Shown here one piece after another: positions 1-8,084 of a DNA stretch of 24,808 nt (positions are counted from its first letter, which is position 1; each line of letters begins with the position of its first letter). The notes below the pieces were generated by a model. The model saw only the letters and a list, made by a program, of their open reading frames with translations, made no database searches and had not been told where the DNA came from. The translations under genes and the position numbers were made by a program. The stretch lies in the NCBI GenBank assembly GCA_041695045.1, contig JBGFRR010000126.1, positions 1 through 24,808 of the forward strand, read 5' to 3'. This DNA comes from JBGFRR01 sp041695045. Its GTDB lineage: Bacteria > Bacteroidota > Ignavibacteria > UBA10030.

Positions 1-75
1 GGCTGGATGTTCACCTTCACCACTGCGATTTACAACCTGATACGCATCAAGAATGTTGTGCCTCAACCCACTTAA
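1..75 (+). CDS. C-terminal end of an IS transposase (partial, 5' end outside window)
   Basis: The first reading frame is open from base 1 and ends at a TAA at 73-75. It gives a 24-residue tail containing GWMFTFTTAIYNLIRIKN. The aromatic-rich 'FTF..A.YNL.R..N' tail is typical of the C-terminus of DDE transposases of the IS5/IS1182-like type, and I recognise it from general knowledge of those families. An IS-end-like sequence (CTTTTTCAACAGCCTG, 219-234) lies about 145 bases downstream, which fits a transposase gene followed by the right end of its element. The catalytic part is outside the window, so whether the element is intact cannot be judged. Confidence 0.6.
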   Translation, partial: GWMFTFTTAIYNLIRIKNVVPQPT

Positions 76-177
76 AACCGATGAACTACGCTTCTCGAGT
101 CCCCAACAAAGCGACACTTGAGCTTCTGAGGCAGCAACGGAAAACCAATAACAGTCGTAGAGACGTGGCTCCTCTCT

Positions 178-205
178 CAAAAAAATCGTCCCGATGATTT
201 TTTTT
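178..205. terminator. A/T-flanked hairpin, possible bidirectional terminator of the IS transposase
   Basis: A run of A residues followed by ATCGTCCCGATGAT and a run of T residues forms a stem (AAAAATC pairing with GATTTTT) around a small GC-containing core. It could act as an intrinsic terminator for the transposase transcript. The GC core is short, so the call is tentative. Confidence 0.35.
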
Positions 206-238
206 GTTGTCATAACCACTTTTTCAACAGCCTGCTAG

Positions 239-560
239 TGGGGAAACCCGTGGGGGTTCTCAGCCGTAGGCTGATGCGCCTTCGGCGCAGACTCCCTCTC
301 TACCCACATGTTGCAGTTGTCGGGATCCGAAAGGACGTGAGAGCTCCCCGCCCGCCGACCATGAATCAGTGGAGGCTGGCGGGGACTTTCTCCCGCGGCA
401 CGGGCAGGCGTCAGGCAGGCCTCTGATGCAGAGTCCCATCCTACAAATACTCAAGATGTAGGTCGGCTCTCCAGACCCGACCACAGCGTGGACGGGACAG
501 GAGTCCCGTCCTACAATACTCAAGTTGTAGGTCGGCTCTCCAGACCCGACCATACTGGAC
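239..560. repeat. Hairpin-rich repeat block with two tandem ~55-bp copies
   Basis: This stretch contains no convincing gene. Two near-identical units lie at 431-485 and 501-554. Each runs from GAGTCCCRTCCTACAA through TGTAGGTCGGCTCTCCAG to ACCCGACC. Within a unit CCTACA can pair with TGTAGG, and GGTCGG with CCGACC. Between the units, GGACGGGAC and GTCCCGTCC flank AGGA as another hairpin (about 490-510). Upstream are CAGCCGTAGGCTG and TGCGCCTTCGGCGCA (about 260-291) and a GGGCAGGCGTCAGGCAGGC palindrome at 402-420. I read the block as interspersed structured repeats, possibly nested, rather than coding DNA. Confidence 0.7.
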
Positions 561-783
561 GGAATGAGAAAGAGCGGGGGAGATTTTTTGCTTCCATAAC
601 CGTAAAGAAATGGTTCTGCGTAACACCACTCAGTAACCTTGTCATGCTACAAATTGGGCGGATGTGGAAACGTGCGCCTCTGGTGCGGGGACAGAATCCC
701 CCTCAACCCACCAATGAATTCACCGCGCGAGAGTTCTCAACCATCGCACGGTTCTCATTCATCAACGAATAGGAATCGCAATC
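561..783. other. Non-coding leader upstream of tig
   Basis: No gene is seen. There is a small GGGGACAGAATCCCC-type hairpin near 697-711. The promoter for the tig-clpP-clpX cluster should lie here, but I cannot place a convincing one. The Shine-Dalgarno sequence AGGA of tig is at 771-774. Confidence 0.5.
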
Positions 784-2058
784 GTGGAAGTAACCGTCAG
801 CAAAGTTTCGGAAGTAACCAGAGAAGTTGAAATCGCCGTAACGCCGGATGAGCTTCGGCCGCATTTTGAGAAAGCGTACCGGGAATACCAGCCGAAAGTC
901 GAGATCAAAGGCTTCCGCAAAGGCAAAGCTCCGCTCAATCTCGTGAAGAAACTCTACGGCAGTTTGATCGAAGAAGAATCACTCGAATCCGTTGCAAGCG
1001 AGCTGTACCGCCAGACGATTGTCGAGCACGAATTGAAGCCCATTGGAGAACCCGCGCTCGTGGACATGAACTACAAGCGCGGTGAATCCTTCTGGTTCAA
1101 AATCAAATACGATATTCGGCCAACCATCACACTGAAAGAATACACCGGCTTCGAGGTCGAAAAACCGATCCACCCGGTAACGGACGACGATGTGGATCGG
1201 GAGATTCTCCGGCTCCGCCGGATCAACAGCACAACCGAAGCAGCGGAGCGTGTGGAGGGAGATGAATTCATTGTCACAGTCGACCTCCAAGAGTTGGACG
1301 AAACCGGATTTCCGATTATCGGCAAGAAGACGGAGAACACGCAATTCTACTTAGCAGACTCCAATCTCGAGCAACCCATCAAGGACGCGCTGAAGAACGC
1401 CGAACGCGGCGGTGAGTACAGACTGACCTTCGAACACAAACACGGTGACCGCTCCCATACGGTCAACATGAAGGTCAACGTGAAGAAGATTCAGCGCGTT
1501 GTTCTGCCGGAAGTGGACGACGCTTTCATCGCAACGATCACCGACGAGAAAATGAAAACCGTTGACGATTTCCGAACAAATCTCCGTAAAGACCTCGAAC
1601 ACTATTGGGAAGAAAAAAGCCGCCGCGCGTTCCTGAATAACCTGGTGGGCGAGATTCTTCGCAGACACGACTTCGAGGTTCCCAACTCCCTCACACGCAG
1701 CGTCCTCAGCGGACTGCTCGACGAAATCAGGAATCAGTATCCCAACCGCCAGCTGCCGGACGACTTCGACCTTGAGCAGTTTGCACAGCGCAATTATCCC
1801 TACGCCGTCTTCCAGGCAAAGTGGGCGCTTCTACGCGAGGAGATCATCAACGCAGAACGCCTCAACGTGGACGACGCCGACCTCGTCTCCATCGCTGAAC
1901 AGGAAGCCTCCAAGCTTGGGATTGACAAGGAGAGGTTAATCAACTATTATAAGACTTCCGACGAGGTCAAGAGTCGGGTGCTCAGCGACAAGCTGATGCA
2001 GTCGTTGGCCGCACGCGTCAAGGTCAAACACGTAGAACGACCAACAGATCAATGGTAA
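784..2058 (+). CDS. tig: Trigger factor, ribosome-associated chaperone
   Basis: This is trigger factor, the chaperone that docks at the ribosomal exit tunnel and shields nascent chains. The 424-residue length suits the family. The ribosome-docking signature GFRKGKAP is at residues 43-50 in the N-terminal domain. The central domain (about 155-250), where other members carry an FKBP-type prolyl isomerase, is divergent, while the C-terminal part is the helical chaperone arm. The start is GTG at 784, chosen because AGGA (771-774) lies 9 bases upstream and the protein then begins MEVTVSKVSEV, as expected for the family. It is followed after 11 bases by clpP and then clpX on the same strand. The tig-clpP-clpX order is classical and supports one operon for folding and degradation. 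Confidence 0.97.
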   Translation: MEVTVSKVSEVTREVEIAVTPDELRPHFEKAYREYQPKVEIKGFRKGKAPLNLVKKLYGSLIEEESLESVASELYRQTIVEHELKPIGEPALVDMNYKRGESFWFKIKYDIRPTITLKEYTGFEVEKPIHPVTDDDVDREILRLRRINSTTEAAERVEGDEFIVTVDLQELDETGFPIIGKKTENTQFYLADSNLEQPIKDALKNAERGGEYRLTFEHKHGDRSHTVNMKVNVKKIQRVVLPEVDDAFIATITDEKMKTVDDFRTNLRKDLEHYWEEKSRRAFLNNLVGEILRRHDFEVPNSLTRSVLSGLLDEIRNQYPNRQLPDDFDLEQFAQRNYPYAVFQAKWALLREEIINAERLNVDDADLVSIAEQEASKLGIDKERLINYYKTSDEVKSRVLSDKLMQSLAARVKVKHVERPTDQW

Positions 2059-2069
2059 GAAAGGATACT

Positions 2070-2687
2070 ATGAGTACTTCCAGAATCTACAATCAGCTCG
2101 TCCCCATTGTGGTTGAACAAACCGGACGGGGCGAGCGGGCGTACGACATCTTCTCGCGGCTGCTCAAGGAACGCATCGTGTTTCTCGGCACGGCAATCGA
2201 TGACACCATTGCCAGCCTCATCATTGCGCAACTCCTGTTCCTCGAGTCGGAAGACCCGGAAAAAGATATTCATCTGTACATCAACAGCCCGGGCGGAAGC
2301 GTCTCGGCCGGCCTTGCCATTTATGATACAATGCAATATATTCGCCCAGACGTTTCAACCATCTGCATCGGCATGGCAGCGAGCATGGGCGCCGTGTTGC
2401 TCGCGGGCGGAACAAAAGGCAAACGGACAGCGCTCCCGAATTCACGCATCATGATCCATCAGCCGTGGGGCGGTGTACAGGGAACGGCAACCGACATCAG
2501 CATTCAAGCAGAAGAGATTCTGAAAACGAAGAAACGGATCAACGAAATCCTTGCCGCGCACACCGGCCGGTCGTTGGAACAAGTCGAAAAGGACACCGAC
2601 CGCGATAAATACCTCTCCTCTGAAGAGGCAAAGACGTACGGTCTGATCGATAACATCCTGACAAAGCGGCTTGACGGGAAGAAATAA
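2070..2687 (+). CDS. clpP: ATP-dependent Clp protease proteolytic subunit
   Basis: ClpP is the serine protease that forms the barrel of the ClpXP and ClpAP proteases. Numbered from the ATG at 2070 (205 aa), the catalytic triad is readable: Ser105 in GMAASMGA, His130 in MIHQPWGG and Asp179 in DTDRDKYLS. The spacing matches the Ser97/His122/Asp171 arrangement of the E. coli enzyme. The glycine-rich INSPGGSVSAG segment (71-81) is the oxyanion region. An in-frame ATG at 2052 lies inside the end of tig; I prefer 2070 because AAGGA at 2061-2065 precedes it and the resulting N-terminus MSTSRIYNQLVP resembles other ClpP proteins. clpX follows 18 bases downstream and supplies the unfoldase partner. 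Confidence 0.97.
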   Translation: MSTSRIYNQLVPIVVEQTGRGERAYDIFSRLLKERIVFLGTAIDDTIASLIIAQLLFLESEDPEKDIHLYINSPGGSVSAGLAIYDTMQYIRPDVSTICIGMAASMGAVLLAGGTKGKRTALPNSRIMIHQPWGGVQGTATDISIQAEEILKTKKRINEILAAHTGRSLEQVEKDTDRDKYLSSEEAKTYGLIDNILTKRLDGKK

Positions 2688-2705
2688 CAGCACGCTGAGG
2701 TCTAC

Positions 2706-3965
2706 ATGAGCCAGAAATCCAAACAAGGCGAAAAGATCACCTGTTCGTTCTGCGGCCGCGCGCCGGAGGAAGTCAACAGCATTATCGCTGGGCCGGATGT
2801 GTACATTTGCGATCTGTGTGTCTCAAGCTCCGTCGATATCATCCGGAGCAACATGGCCGCGATCAGCGCGCGCAAGCATGCCTCGCGCGGGCTGTTAACG
2901 CCGTCGGCCATCAAGAAGGCGCTGGATGAATTCGTCATCGGCCAGGAGCAGGCCAAGAAGACGCTCGCCGTTGCCGTCTACAACCACTACAAACGCATCA
3001 ACACACACGAACACCCGCAGACGTTCGACGACGTCGAAATCGAGAAAAGCAACATCCTCCTCATCGGGCCAACCGGCACGGGCAAAACGCTCCTCGCGCA
3101 AACGCTGGCGCGCATCCTCGACGTCCCCTTCGCCATCGCCGACGCCACAACGCTGACCGAAGCCGGCTATGTGGGCGACGACGTCGAAACCATCCTCGTC
3201 TACCTCCTGCAGAATGCCGACTATAACGTCGAGCGTGCCGAACGCGGCATCGTCTACATCGACGAGATCGATAAGATCAGTCGCAAAAGCGACAGCGCGT
3301 CGATTACGCGCGACGTCTCGGGCGAAGGCGTTCAGCAAGCACTCCTGAAAATTCTCGAGGGGACCATCGCCGGCGTGCCACCAAAAGGCGGCCGCAAGCA
3401 TCCCGAACAGAGTCTGATCAATATCAACACGAAGAACATCCTGTTTATCTGCGGCGGGGCATTCGAGGGGTTGGAGAAAATCATCGAGCGGCGTGTGAGC
3501 CAAAATCCCGTCGGGTTCGGCGCCGACGTACGAGGAAAAAAGAGCAAGTCGAGAGACCTGTATCTCAGCCAAGTGGAGCCAGATGACTTGCTGAAGTATG
3601 GCCTGATTCCGGAATTTGTCGGACGGCTACCCGTGATTGCTGCGCTGCATTCGCTTGACGAGAAAGCGCTGCTGAACATCCTCACCGAGCCAAAAAATGC
3701 CATCGTGAAGCAGTATCAGAAACTCTTGCGGCTGGAGGGGGTGGAATTAGAATTCGACGACGCCGCATTAAAAGCGGTTGTCGAACGTGCCACCGAACAC
3801 GGGACGGGCGCTCGCGCCCTTCGCTCCATCATCGAAGGCATCATGCTCGAAATCATGTATCAACTCCCCTCGCGCCAGAACGTCTCAAAATGTATCATCA
3901 CGCGCGAGACCATCCTCAAGTTCAAAGAACCGATCTACCTGTATGAAGAGCGGAAAGCGGGATAA
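2706..3965 (+). CDS. clpX: ATP-dependent Clp protease ATP-binding subunit ClpX
   Basis: ClpX is the hexameric AAA+ unfoldase that recognises tagged substrates and feeds them to ClpP. The N-terminal zinc-binding domain has four cysteines (C13, C16, C35, C38). The ATPase core shows Walker A GPTGTGKT (121-128), the GYVG pore loop (154-157), Walker B IVYIDEID (182-189) and sensor-2 arginine in GTGARALRS. The ClpP-docking loop, IGF in E. coli, reads VGF at 269-271. The length of 419 aa is standard. The start ATG at 2706 has GAGG five bases upstream. It is the last gene of the tig-clpP-clpX cluster, and no strong T-tailed terminator is visible directly after it. Confidence 0.97.
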   Translation: MSQKSKQGEKITCSFCGRAPEEVNSIIAGPDVYICDLCVSSSVDIIRSNMAAISARKHASRGLLTPSAIKKALDEFVIGQEQAKKTLAVAVYNHYKRINTHEHPQTFDDVEIEKSNILLIGPTGTGKTLLAQTLARILDVPFAIADATTLTEAGYVGDDVETILVYLLQNADYNVERAERGIVYIDEIDKISRKSDSASITRDVSGEGVQQALLKILEGTIAGVPPKGGRKHPEQSLININTKNILFICGGAFEGLEKIIERRVSQNPVGFGADVRGKKSKSRDLYLSQVEPDDLLKYGLIPEFVGRLPVIAALHSLDEKALLNILTEPKNAIVKQYQKLLRLEGVELEFDDAALKAVVERATEHGTGARALRSIIEGIMLEIMYQLPSRQNVSKCIITRETILKFKEPIYLYEERKAG

Positions 3966-4048
3966 ATATTTGAGGACTCTACAACGATACGACAGCACTT
4001 CAGTGTGCAGGCACGAATCTTGACGAAGGTAAGGTTTTCTCCCATCAG

Positions 4049-4076
4049 ATTCGCGTCGATTCGCGTTGATTCGCGG
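4049..4076. repeat. 10-bp-periodic interspersed repeat, copy 1
   Basis: ATTCGCGTCG is followed by ATTCGCGTTG and ATTCGCGG, so the unit ATTCGYGTNG occurs almost three times in a row. A related array in the opposite orientation is at 13572-13600 (units like CACACGAATC). Finding it in two unrelated intergenic regions suggests a dispersed element. Confidence 0.6.
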
Positions 4077-4157
4077 TTAAAAGAACTTTGTGTTCCTTCG
4101 TGTGCTTCGTGGATCAATCTTTTTTGGTTGCCAGCTCACTTCGCATTCTGGCGGGTG

Positions 4158-4199
4158 GCCTGCCTGCCGCCTGCCTGCCGGCAGGCAGGGCAGGCAGGC
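4158..4199. repeat. 42-bp GC palindrome of the GCCTGCCTGCC family
   Basis: Two GCCTGCCTGCC-type blocks are followed by their inverted counterpart GGCAGGCAGG and GCAGGCAGGC, giving a near-perfect palindrome. Related copies lie at 402-420, 13088-13122 (inside a gene) and 13636-13658, with a similar stem within 16294-16330. As RNA it would form a very stable hairpin at the 3' ends of both clpX and lptD transcripts, so it may have a secondary terminator or stabilising role. Confidence 0.75.
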
Positions 4200-4363
4200 T
4201 TGCCCACGTTAGGTAAAGGTATTTCACGTTTATAGCTTGCAACCGCTTCATCCCCATGCAGTCGAGTACAGACAAACCTGCCTTCTGCTTTCTGTCTCTG
4301 GCTGCGTAAAAAAAACGCTACGTCGACTTCTGATCTTTTGATCTTTGCTTTTCCACTCACCCC

Positions 4364-6943
4364 CTAAAAATACGTCCCTCTCTCGCTTGCCTGTTTCGTA
4401 ATCTTAATGTCCTGTAACTGCGGCGCCTTTACGCGCAGCTCAAAGCGGTACCCGCTGTAGAATCCGATCGGGAACCATGAGAACGACATCTCCCAACAGT
4501 GGAGGTCGCGATAAATGTTGATGCTCGGCGCGGCGAACTCCTTGCGGATGAAATCGTAGCTCCCGCTAGCGGAGAACCGCCATGCATCGGTGAGATTAAA
4601 GGAGAGGTTGGCGTTGATGGACGAGCTCCGCACTTTCTTGCGCGGGTCGAATTGACTTTGCAAGAACGTGTACGAGAGCGCAAGATTCCAGGGAATGCTA
4701 AAATCGGCGCTCTCACTGCCAAACATGCCCGTGTACGACTGTCGTTGTGCGCCGAATCCCGGCATTCCCGAAACGCGCTCCTGTTCTTCCACCACATCGC
4801 GGGGAATCCCTGAATCCCCGCTTCTGGCGGGTTTCTTTTCTCCGCTGAAGCTCGTGCTCACACTCACCGAAACGCTCGTCAGATCGGCGAGGTACTTCTT
4901 GTCCGTAAGATTGAAGCGATTCACCCGCCCGCCAATTCGCTCGTCAAACACATAGAAGTCATGAGTGGTCGACGCGGAGAGGTTCAAGTTCCGACCGATA
5001 TCGGTACGGTAGCTGAGAGACAGCGCCGAAAGGCGCAGACTGTCAGCGGCAACATTATACGAGACGCCGGCGGAAACGTTCATGAGCTGGACTTTCTGTT
5101 CTTTCTCGGCCGTATCGGCAGGCTGATATTTCATTTCAAAAAGATTACCGACGGAGAGGTTGAGACTTTGTTGGCGTCCTCGCGGCGCGCCGCCGTACAC
5201 TTCCCGCTCGAAGAAACTGTACTGAACTTCCTGCCCGGTCGTGTCGCGATACGTGCCGTAGTAACCGAATCGCGGCTCAGAAAAATCCGGCCGATAGTTG
5301 AACGAAAGATTCGGCGTTACCGTATGCCGGATGCCCGTAATTCCGAATACCTGCGGCTGCATAATCCCATAAAACCGCGTCGAAGCCGAGAGGCCGCTGT
5401 TGAACGTTCTCACGGCGAAGAAACCCCGCACGTCGCGCGTGCCCGCCGCGTCCCGCTCGATGCGCGTAGTGTACCACCGCTCGTTGTAGTTCATGAACGG
5501 CGAGAGCGTTATGTAGCCAAGCTTCGACGCCGCTGAAATGTCAAGCTGATGGTTCACTCCGAACCGCTCCTGCCGCTGCTCGGTCCGCAGGCTATCTTGA
5601 TCCCGGTTCACACGGCTCTTGATGATGTCCACCGTTTTCGACCGGTTCCTCTGCCCTTGCGCATTATAGCTGATGCCGATCAATTCGTACCACGCCTGTT
5701 CGATCTCGCCGGTCGTTCCGATTCCTCGAGACTGTGTTGTGCGGCGGAACGGATAGAACTGTCCTTGCGCAAAGGAGATGGACGGCAGGCGCTCTTCGAT
5801 TGCACCGGTGGTCAGGTTTTGATCGCGGTACAGACTCACGCTGAGCGCACGGTTGGTTCCCTCCCACGACCTGGAGAACGTTGCGGTGGAAATGACGTTC
5901 TGGCGAAGGATCTCGTCGAGATTGGAGCTGAAGTTTCGATAGAATGTGCCGGTCGTGAATGTAACGTTGGCGTCGAAGCGCGTCGTCGGGTCGATCTGCT
6001 GATTGTGAAACAGATTGATATTGTAATCGCGCTGTTCGGTGCGGTCAGGGTCGCCGGGCTCTCCCGTGTGTGCGCGGGTAATGTTAGCGCTGACCGAACC
6101 CGTGAACGCATACCGCAGTGCGTAGCGGAGAAGCGAACGGTTCATCCACCCGCCGCGTGTAAACCAATCGAACGTCGTCGCACCATCAAGGTAATCGCTG
6201 ATGGCCCAGTAATAGCCGAAGTTGCTGATGTAGCGCCCGCGCCGAGCATCGTAGCCGTATGCAGGAGCAATAATGCCGGAACGACGTCCCGCTTTGTTCG
6301 GAAACACGCCGAACGGCAGCGCAAACACCGGTACATCGGCGATAAAAAAGAAGATCGGCTCGGCGATGACCTTATCCCGCAGCACCACTTTCATCTTCGG
6401 ACTGTAGAAATAGAAGTGCGGATGATTGAGGTCGCAGGTTGTGTAGCGGCCGTGCGCAACAAAGAGCACATCGGTTTCTACCTTTTTGATCTTCTCACCG
6501 TGGTAATATCCTTGCTCGATCTGCGTGTTAGCCATCGTAATCCGCCCCTTTTTCGTCCGGAAGTTGTAGCTGATCTTCGCACCGTCGTACTTCTCCCCCG
6601 CGTCGGTCAGAATGGGAAGACCGATCCACTTCGTCGTGTCCTTAGGGTCGGGAATGCCCTCGGCGTGGAGTGTGGACGTCTCCCAATTCATCTGTATCCG
6701 CTCCGCCTTGAGTTCGATCGTTCGATACTTCAACTCCGCCTGTCCGTACAGATACATCGTGCGGGTGCCCATCGAGTACGTGATGGAGTCTTTTGCAGAG
6801 TAGACCACAAGCGTATCCACGTCCGAAGTGCGCGTGGTAACGACAGTGTCGACGCGTGCAGGGGCGAGCGTGTCGGTGGGAACTTGGGAGAAGAGCGACG
6901 CTGGAAACACAAACGCCGCGAGAAGGAGAAGCATTGTGCGCAT
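4364..6943 (-). CDS. lptD: LPS-assembly protein LptD (outer-membrane barrel)
   Basis: LptD inserts lipopolysaccharide into the outer leaflet of the outer membrane. The protein has a signal peptide (MRTMLLLLAAFVFPASLFS), an OstA/LptA-like beta-jellyroll domain (roughly residues 40-200, with 'LYGQAELKYRTIELKAERIQ') and the conserved FFFIADVPVFALPFGVFPN segment leading to a long beta-barrel (KAGRRSGIIAPAYGYD onward) rich in alternating aromatic residues. At 859 residues it is within the family range. The open frame extends to a GTG at 6967 that overlaps the ROK kinase stop, but I prefer the ATG at 6943 because it has a GAGG seven bases upstream and puts the signal peptide at the N-terminus. It lies 20 bases after the kinase gene and is probably co-transcribed with it. 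A palindrome-containing linker near 4799-4821 is noted separately. Confidence 0.88.
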   Translation of the reverse strand: MRTMLLLLAAFVFPASLFSQVPTDTLAPARVDTVVTTRTSDVDTLVVYSAKDSITYSMGTRTMYLYGQAELKYRTIELKAERIQMNWETSTLHAEGIPDPKDTTKWIGLPILTDAGEKYDGAKISYNFRTKKGRITMANTQIEQGYYHGEKIKKVETDVLFVAHGRYTTCDLNHPHFYFYSPKMKVVLRDKVIAEPIFFFIADVPVFALPFGVFPNKAGRRSGIIAPAYGYDARRGRYISNFGYYWAISDYLDGATTFDWFTRGGWMNRSLLRYALRYAFTGSVSANITRAHTGEPGDPDRTEQRDYNINLFHNQQIDPTTRFDANVTFTTGTFYRNFSSNLDEILRQNVISTATFSRSWEGTNRALSVSLYRDQNLTTGAIEERLPSISFAQGQFYPFRRTTQSRGIGTTGEIEQAWYELIGISYNAQGQRNRSKTVDIIKSRVNRDQDSLRTEQRQERFGVNHQLDISAASKLGYITLSPFMNYNERWYTTRIERDAAGTRDVRGFFAVRTFNSGLSASTRFYGIMQPQVFGITGIRHTVTPNLSFNYRPDFSEPRFGYYGTYRDTTGQEVQYSFFEREVYGGAPRGRQQSLNLSVGNLFEMKYQPADTAEKEQKVQLMNVSAGVSYNVAADSLRLSALSLSYRTDIGRNLNLSASTTHDFYVFDERIGGRVNRFNLTDKKYLADLTSVSVSVSTSFSGEKKPARSGDSGIPRDVVEEQERVSGMPGFGAQRQSYTGMFGSESADFSIPWNLALSYTFLQSQFDPRKKVRSSSINANLSFNLTDAWRFSASGSYDFIRKEFAAPSINIYRDLHCWEMSFSWFPIGFYSGYRFELRVKAPQLQDIKITKQASERGTYF
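4799..4821. repeat. Short palindrome within lptD
   Basis: GCGGGGA and TCCCCGC flank a 9-base loop. On the lptD strand it codes for part of the polar linker ARSGDSGIPRDVV between barrel strands. The GCGGGGATTC composition resembles the intergenic GCGGGATTC hairpins near 13707-13821, so it may be an in-frame repeat insertion, but the match is loose. Confidence 0.35.
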
Positions 6944-6963
6944 CGATAACCTCGACCCTTGTC

Positions 6964-7908
6964 TCACAATACCAACCCCGCTGCACCGAGGATGCCTGCG
7001 TTATTTCCGAGACGGGCGGGAAGCACGCGAATATCAGCACGAAGCGGCTTGAGCACGCGCCAGCAGACTTCATCCTCGATTGCCTTCATCACAAACTCTC
7101 CCGCCGCCGAAACACCACCTCCGATAATAGCCACGCGCAGATCAAGCGTATTCATCACAGAAGCGATGGCCACGCCGAGCAGTCGGCCGGCTTCCGAGAG
7201 AATTTCCATCGCAAGGCCGTCGCCATCGTGCGCTGCTTGCGCGATGAATGCAGGCTCGATTTTCGACATGTCGCCGCCCGCAAGGTCAAGAATACGGGAA
7301 GAAGAATGCCCCTCTAACCGCTCGGCCGTGCGCTTGGAAAGATAGCGCTGTCCCACGTAGGCTTCAACGCATCCACGGTTGCCGCAGTTGCACGGCGGGC
7401 CGTTGTGGTCGATAGTAATGTGGCCGACCTCACCCGCTCCGCCGGTTGGGCCGCGATAGATTGCGCTGTTAAGGATGATGCCCCCGCCAACGCCCGTCCC
7501 CCAGATGACAAACAGAAAGTTCGGAAACTCCTTCCCCGTTCCGAAGCGCGACTCCGCGATCGCAGCAGCGTTGGCATCGTTTTCGACTTGAATAGCGAGA
7601 TTGCTAAAGAGCTTTTCCATCTCGTCGCGCAGCGGTACGGCATCCCAGTGAGCGAAATTCGGCGGCGATTGCACGACACCGGCGTCGTTCACCACCCCCG
7701 GCGCACCGACACCAATGCCGGAGATTCCGTCCGCATGTTGCAGTGCGTCGCGCACTGAAGCTTCGATCTGCTTCACGACTGCCGCCGGACCCTGCTCGCC
7801 GTGCGATGGCAGCTTCGTTTGATAGACAATCGTGCCGTCAGCAGAAACAACGCCGGTCTTCACCGACGTTGCACCGAGGTCGACACCGATAGCAAATTTG
7901 GATGGCAT
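6964..7908 (-). CDS. ROK-family sugar kinase, probably glucokinase
   Basis: This is a ROK-family kinase, likely phosphorylating glucose or a related hexose or N-acetylated sugar in the cytoplasm. The phosphate-binding DLGATSVKTG motif is at residues 10-19, GVGAPG at 66-71, the catalytic-base motif ENDANAAA at 109-116 (Asp111), WGTGVGGG at 136-143 and the ROK signature at 159-182 with EVGHI and the zinc-binding CxCGxxGC cysteines (173, 175, 180). The 314-residue length is standard. The start is ATG at 7908; I see no clear Shine-Dalgarno sequence upstream. The TGA stop overlaps a possible GTG of lptD, and lptD proper starts 20 bases on. The exact sugar cannot be read from sequence. Confidence 0.9.
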   Translation of the reverse strand: MPSKFAIGVDLGATSVKTGVVSADGTIVYQTKLPSHGEQGPAAVVKQIEASVRDALQHADGISGIGVGAPGVVNDAGVVQSPPNFAHWDAVPLRDEMEKLFSNLAIQVENDANAAAIAESRFGTGKEFPNFLFVIWGTGVGGGIILNSAIYRGPTGGAGEVGHITIDHNGPPCNCGNRGCVEAYVGQRYLSKRTAERLEGHSSSRILDLAGGDMSKIEPAFIAQAAHDGDGLAMEILSEAGRLLGVAIASVMNTLDLRVAIIGGGVSAAGEFVMKAIEDEVCWRVLKPLRADIRVLPARLGNNAGILGAAGLVL

Positions 7909-8084
7909 ACAGCAAGAAGGTAAGAAAAAATGGAGAGAAGTGCAGACTCAGCGAAGTCTCCGCCCACAAAAACGGCGATGCTTCCCACACATCGTAAGCA
8001 GACTCGGTAGGTTGATTCCTATTCTTTTTCCTGTAATTTTAGACTGGTTGTCATAGCTGCATGATGCTCACGAAAGGTTCAACC

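Larger units (their letters stand above)
1..238 (+). mobile_element. Right end of an insertion sequence
   Basis: The transposase tail at 1-75 is followed by about 140 bases of non-coding DNA and then CTTTTTCAACAGCCTG at 219-234. Its reverse complement, CAGGCTGTTGAAAAAG, is a familiar inverted-repeat end of IS5/IS1182-type elements. The palindrome CTAG follows at 235-238 and could be a 4-bp target duplication. The left end lies outside the window, so neither the duplication nor the exact boundary can be confirmed. The family assignment is from memory of such ends. Confidence 0.5.
3966..4363. other. Intergenic region between convergent clpX and lptD, repeat-bearing
   Basis: No gene is supported. 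The region holds a 10-bp-periodic repeat at 4049-4076 and a large GCCTGCCTGCC palindrome at 4158-4199, both annotated separately. On the minus strand a run of T residues (about 4310-4317) could end the lptD transcript, but I do not see a strong stem before it. Confidence 0.6.

Noticed and set aside
426..554. CRISPR-like array
   Set aside because: Only two copies about 70 bases apart, the unit is itself hairpin-forming, and no cas gene or regular spacer is present.
488..772. 94-codon frame upstream of tig
   Set aside because: It is made of the hairpin repeats and the non-coding leader; no motif or ribosome-binding site.
2895..3572. 225-codon minus-strand frame inside clpX
   Set aside because: Shadow of the highly conserved clpX frame; composition (Asp/Val/Ala rich) is typical of antisense frames.
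5549..6949. 466-codon open frame on the plus strand opposite lptD
   Set aside because: It is fully antisense to a clearly recognisable LptD, has no family motif, and is rich in Arg/Val residues produced by the reverse frame of a biased GC-containing gene.
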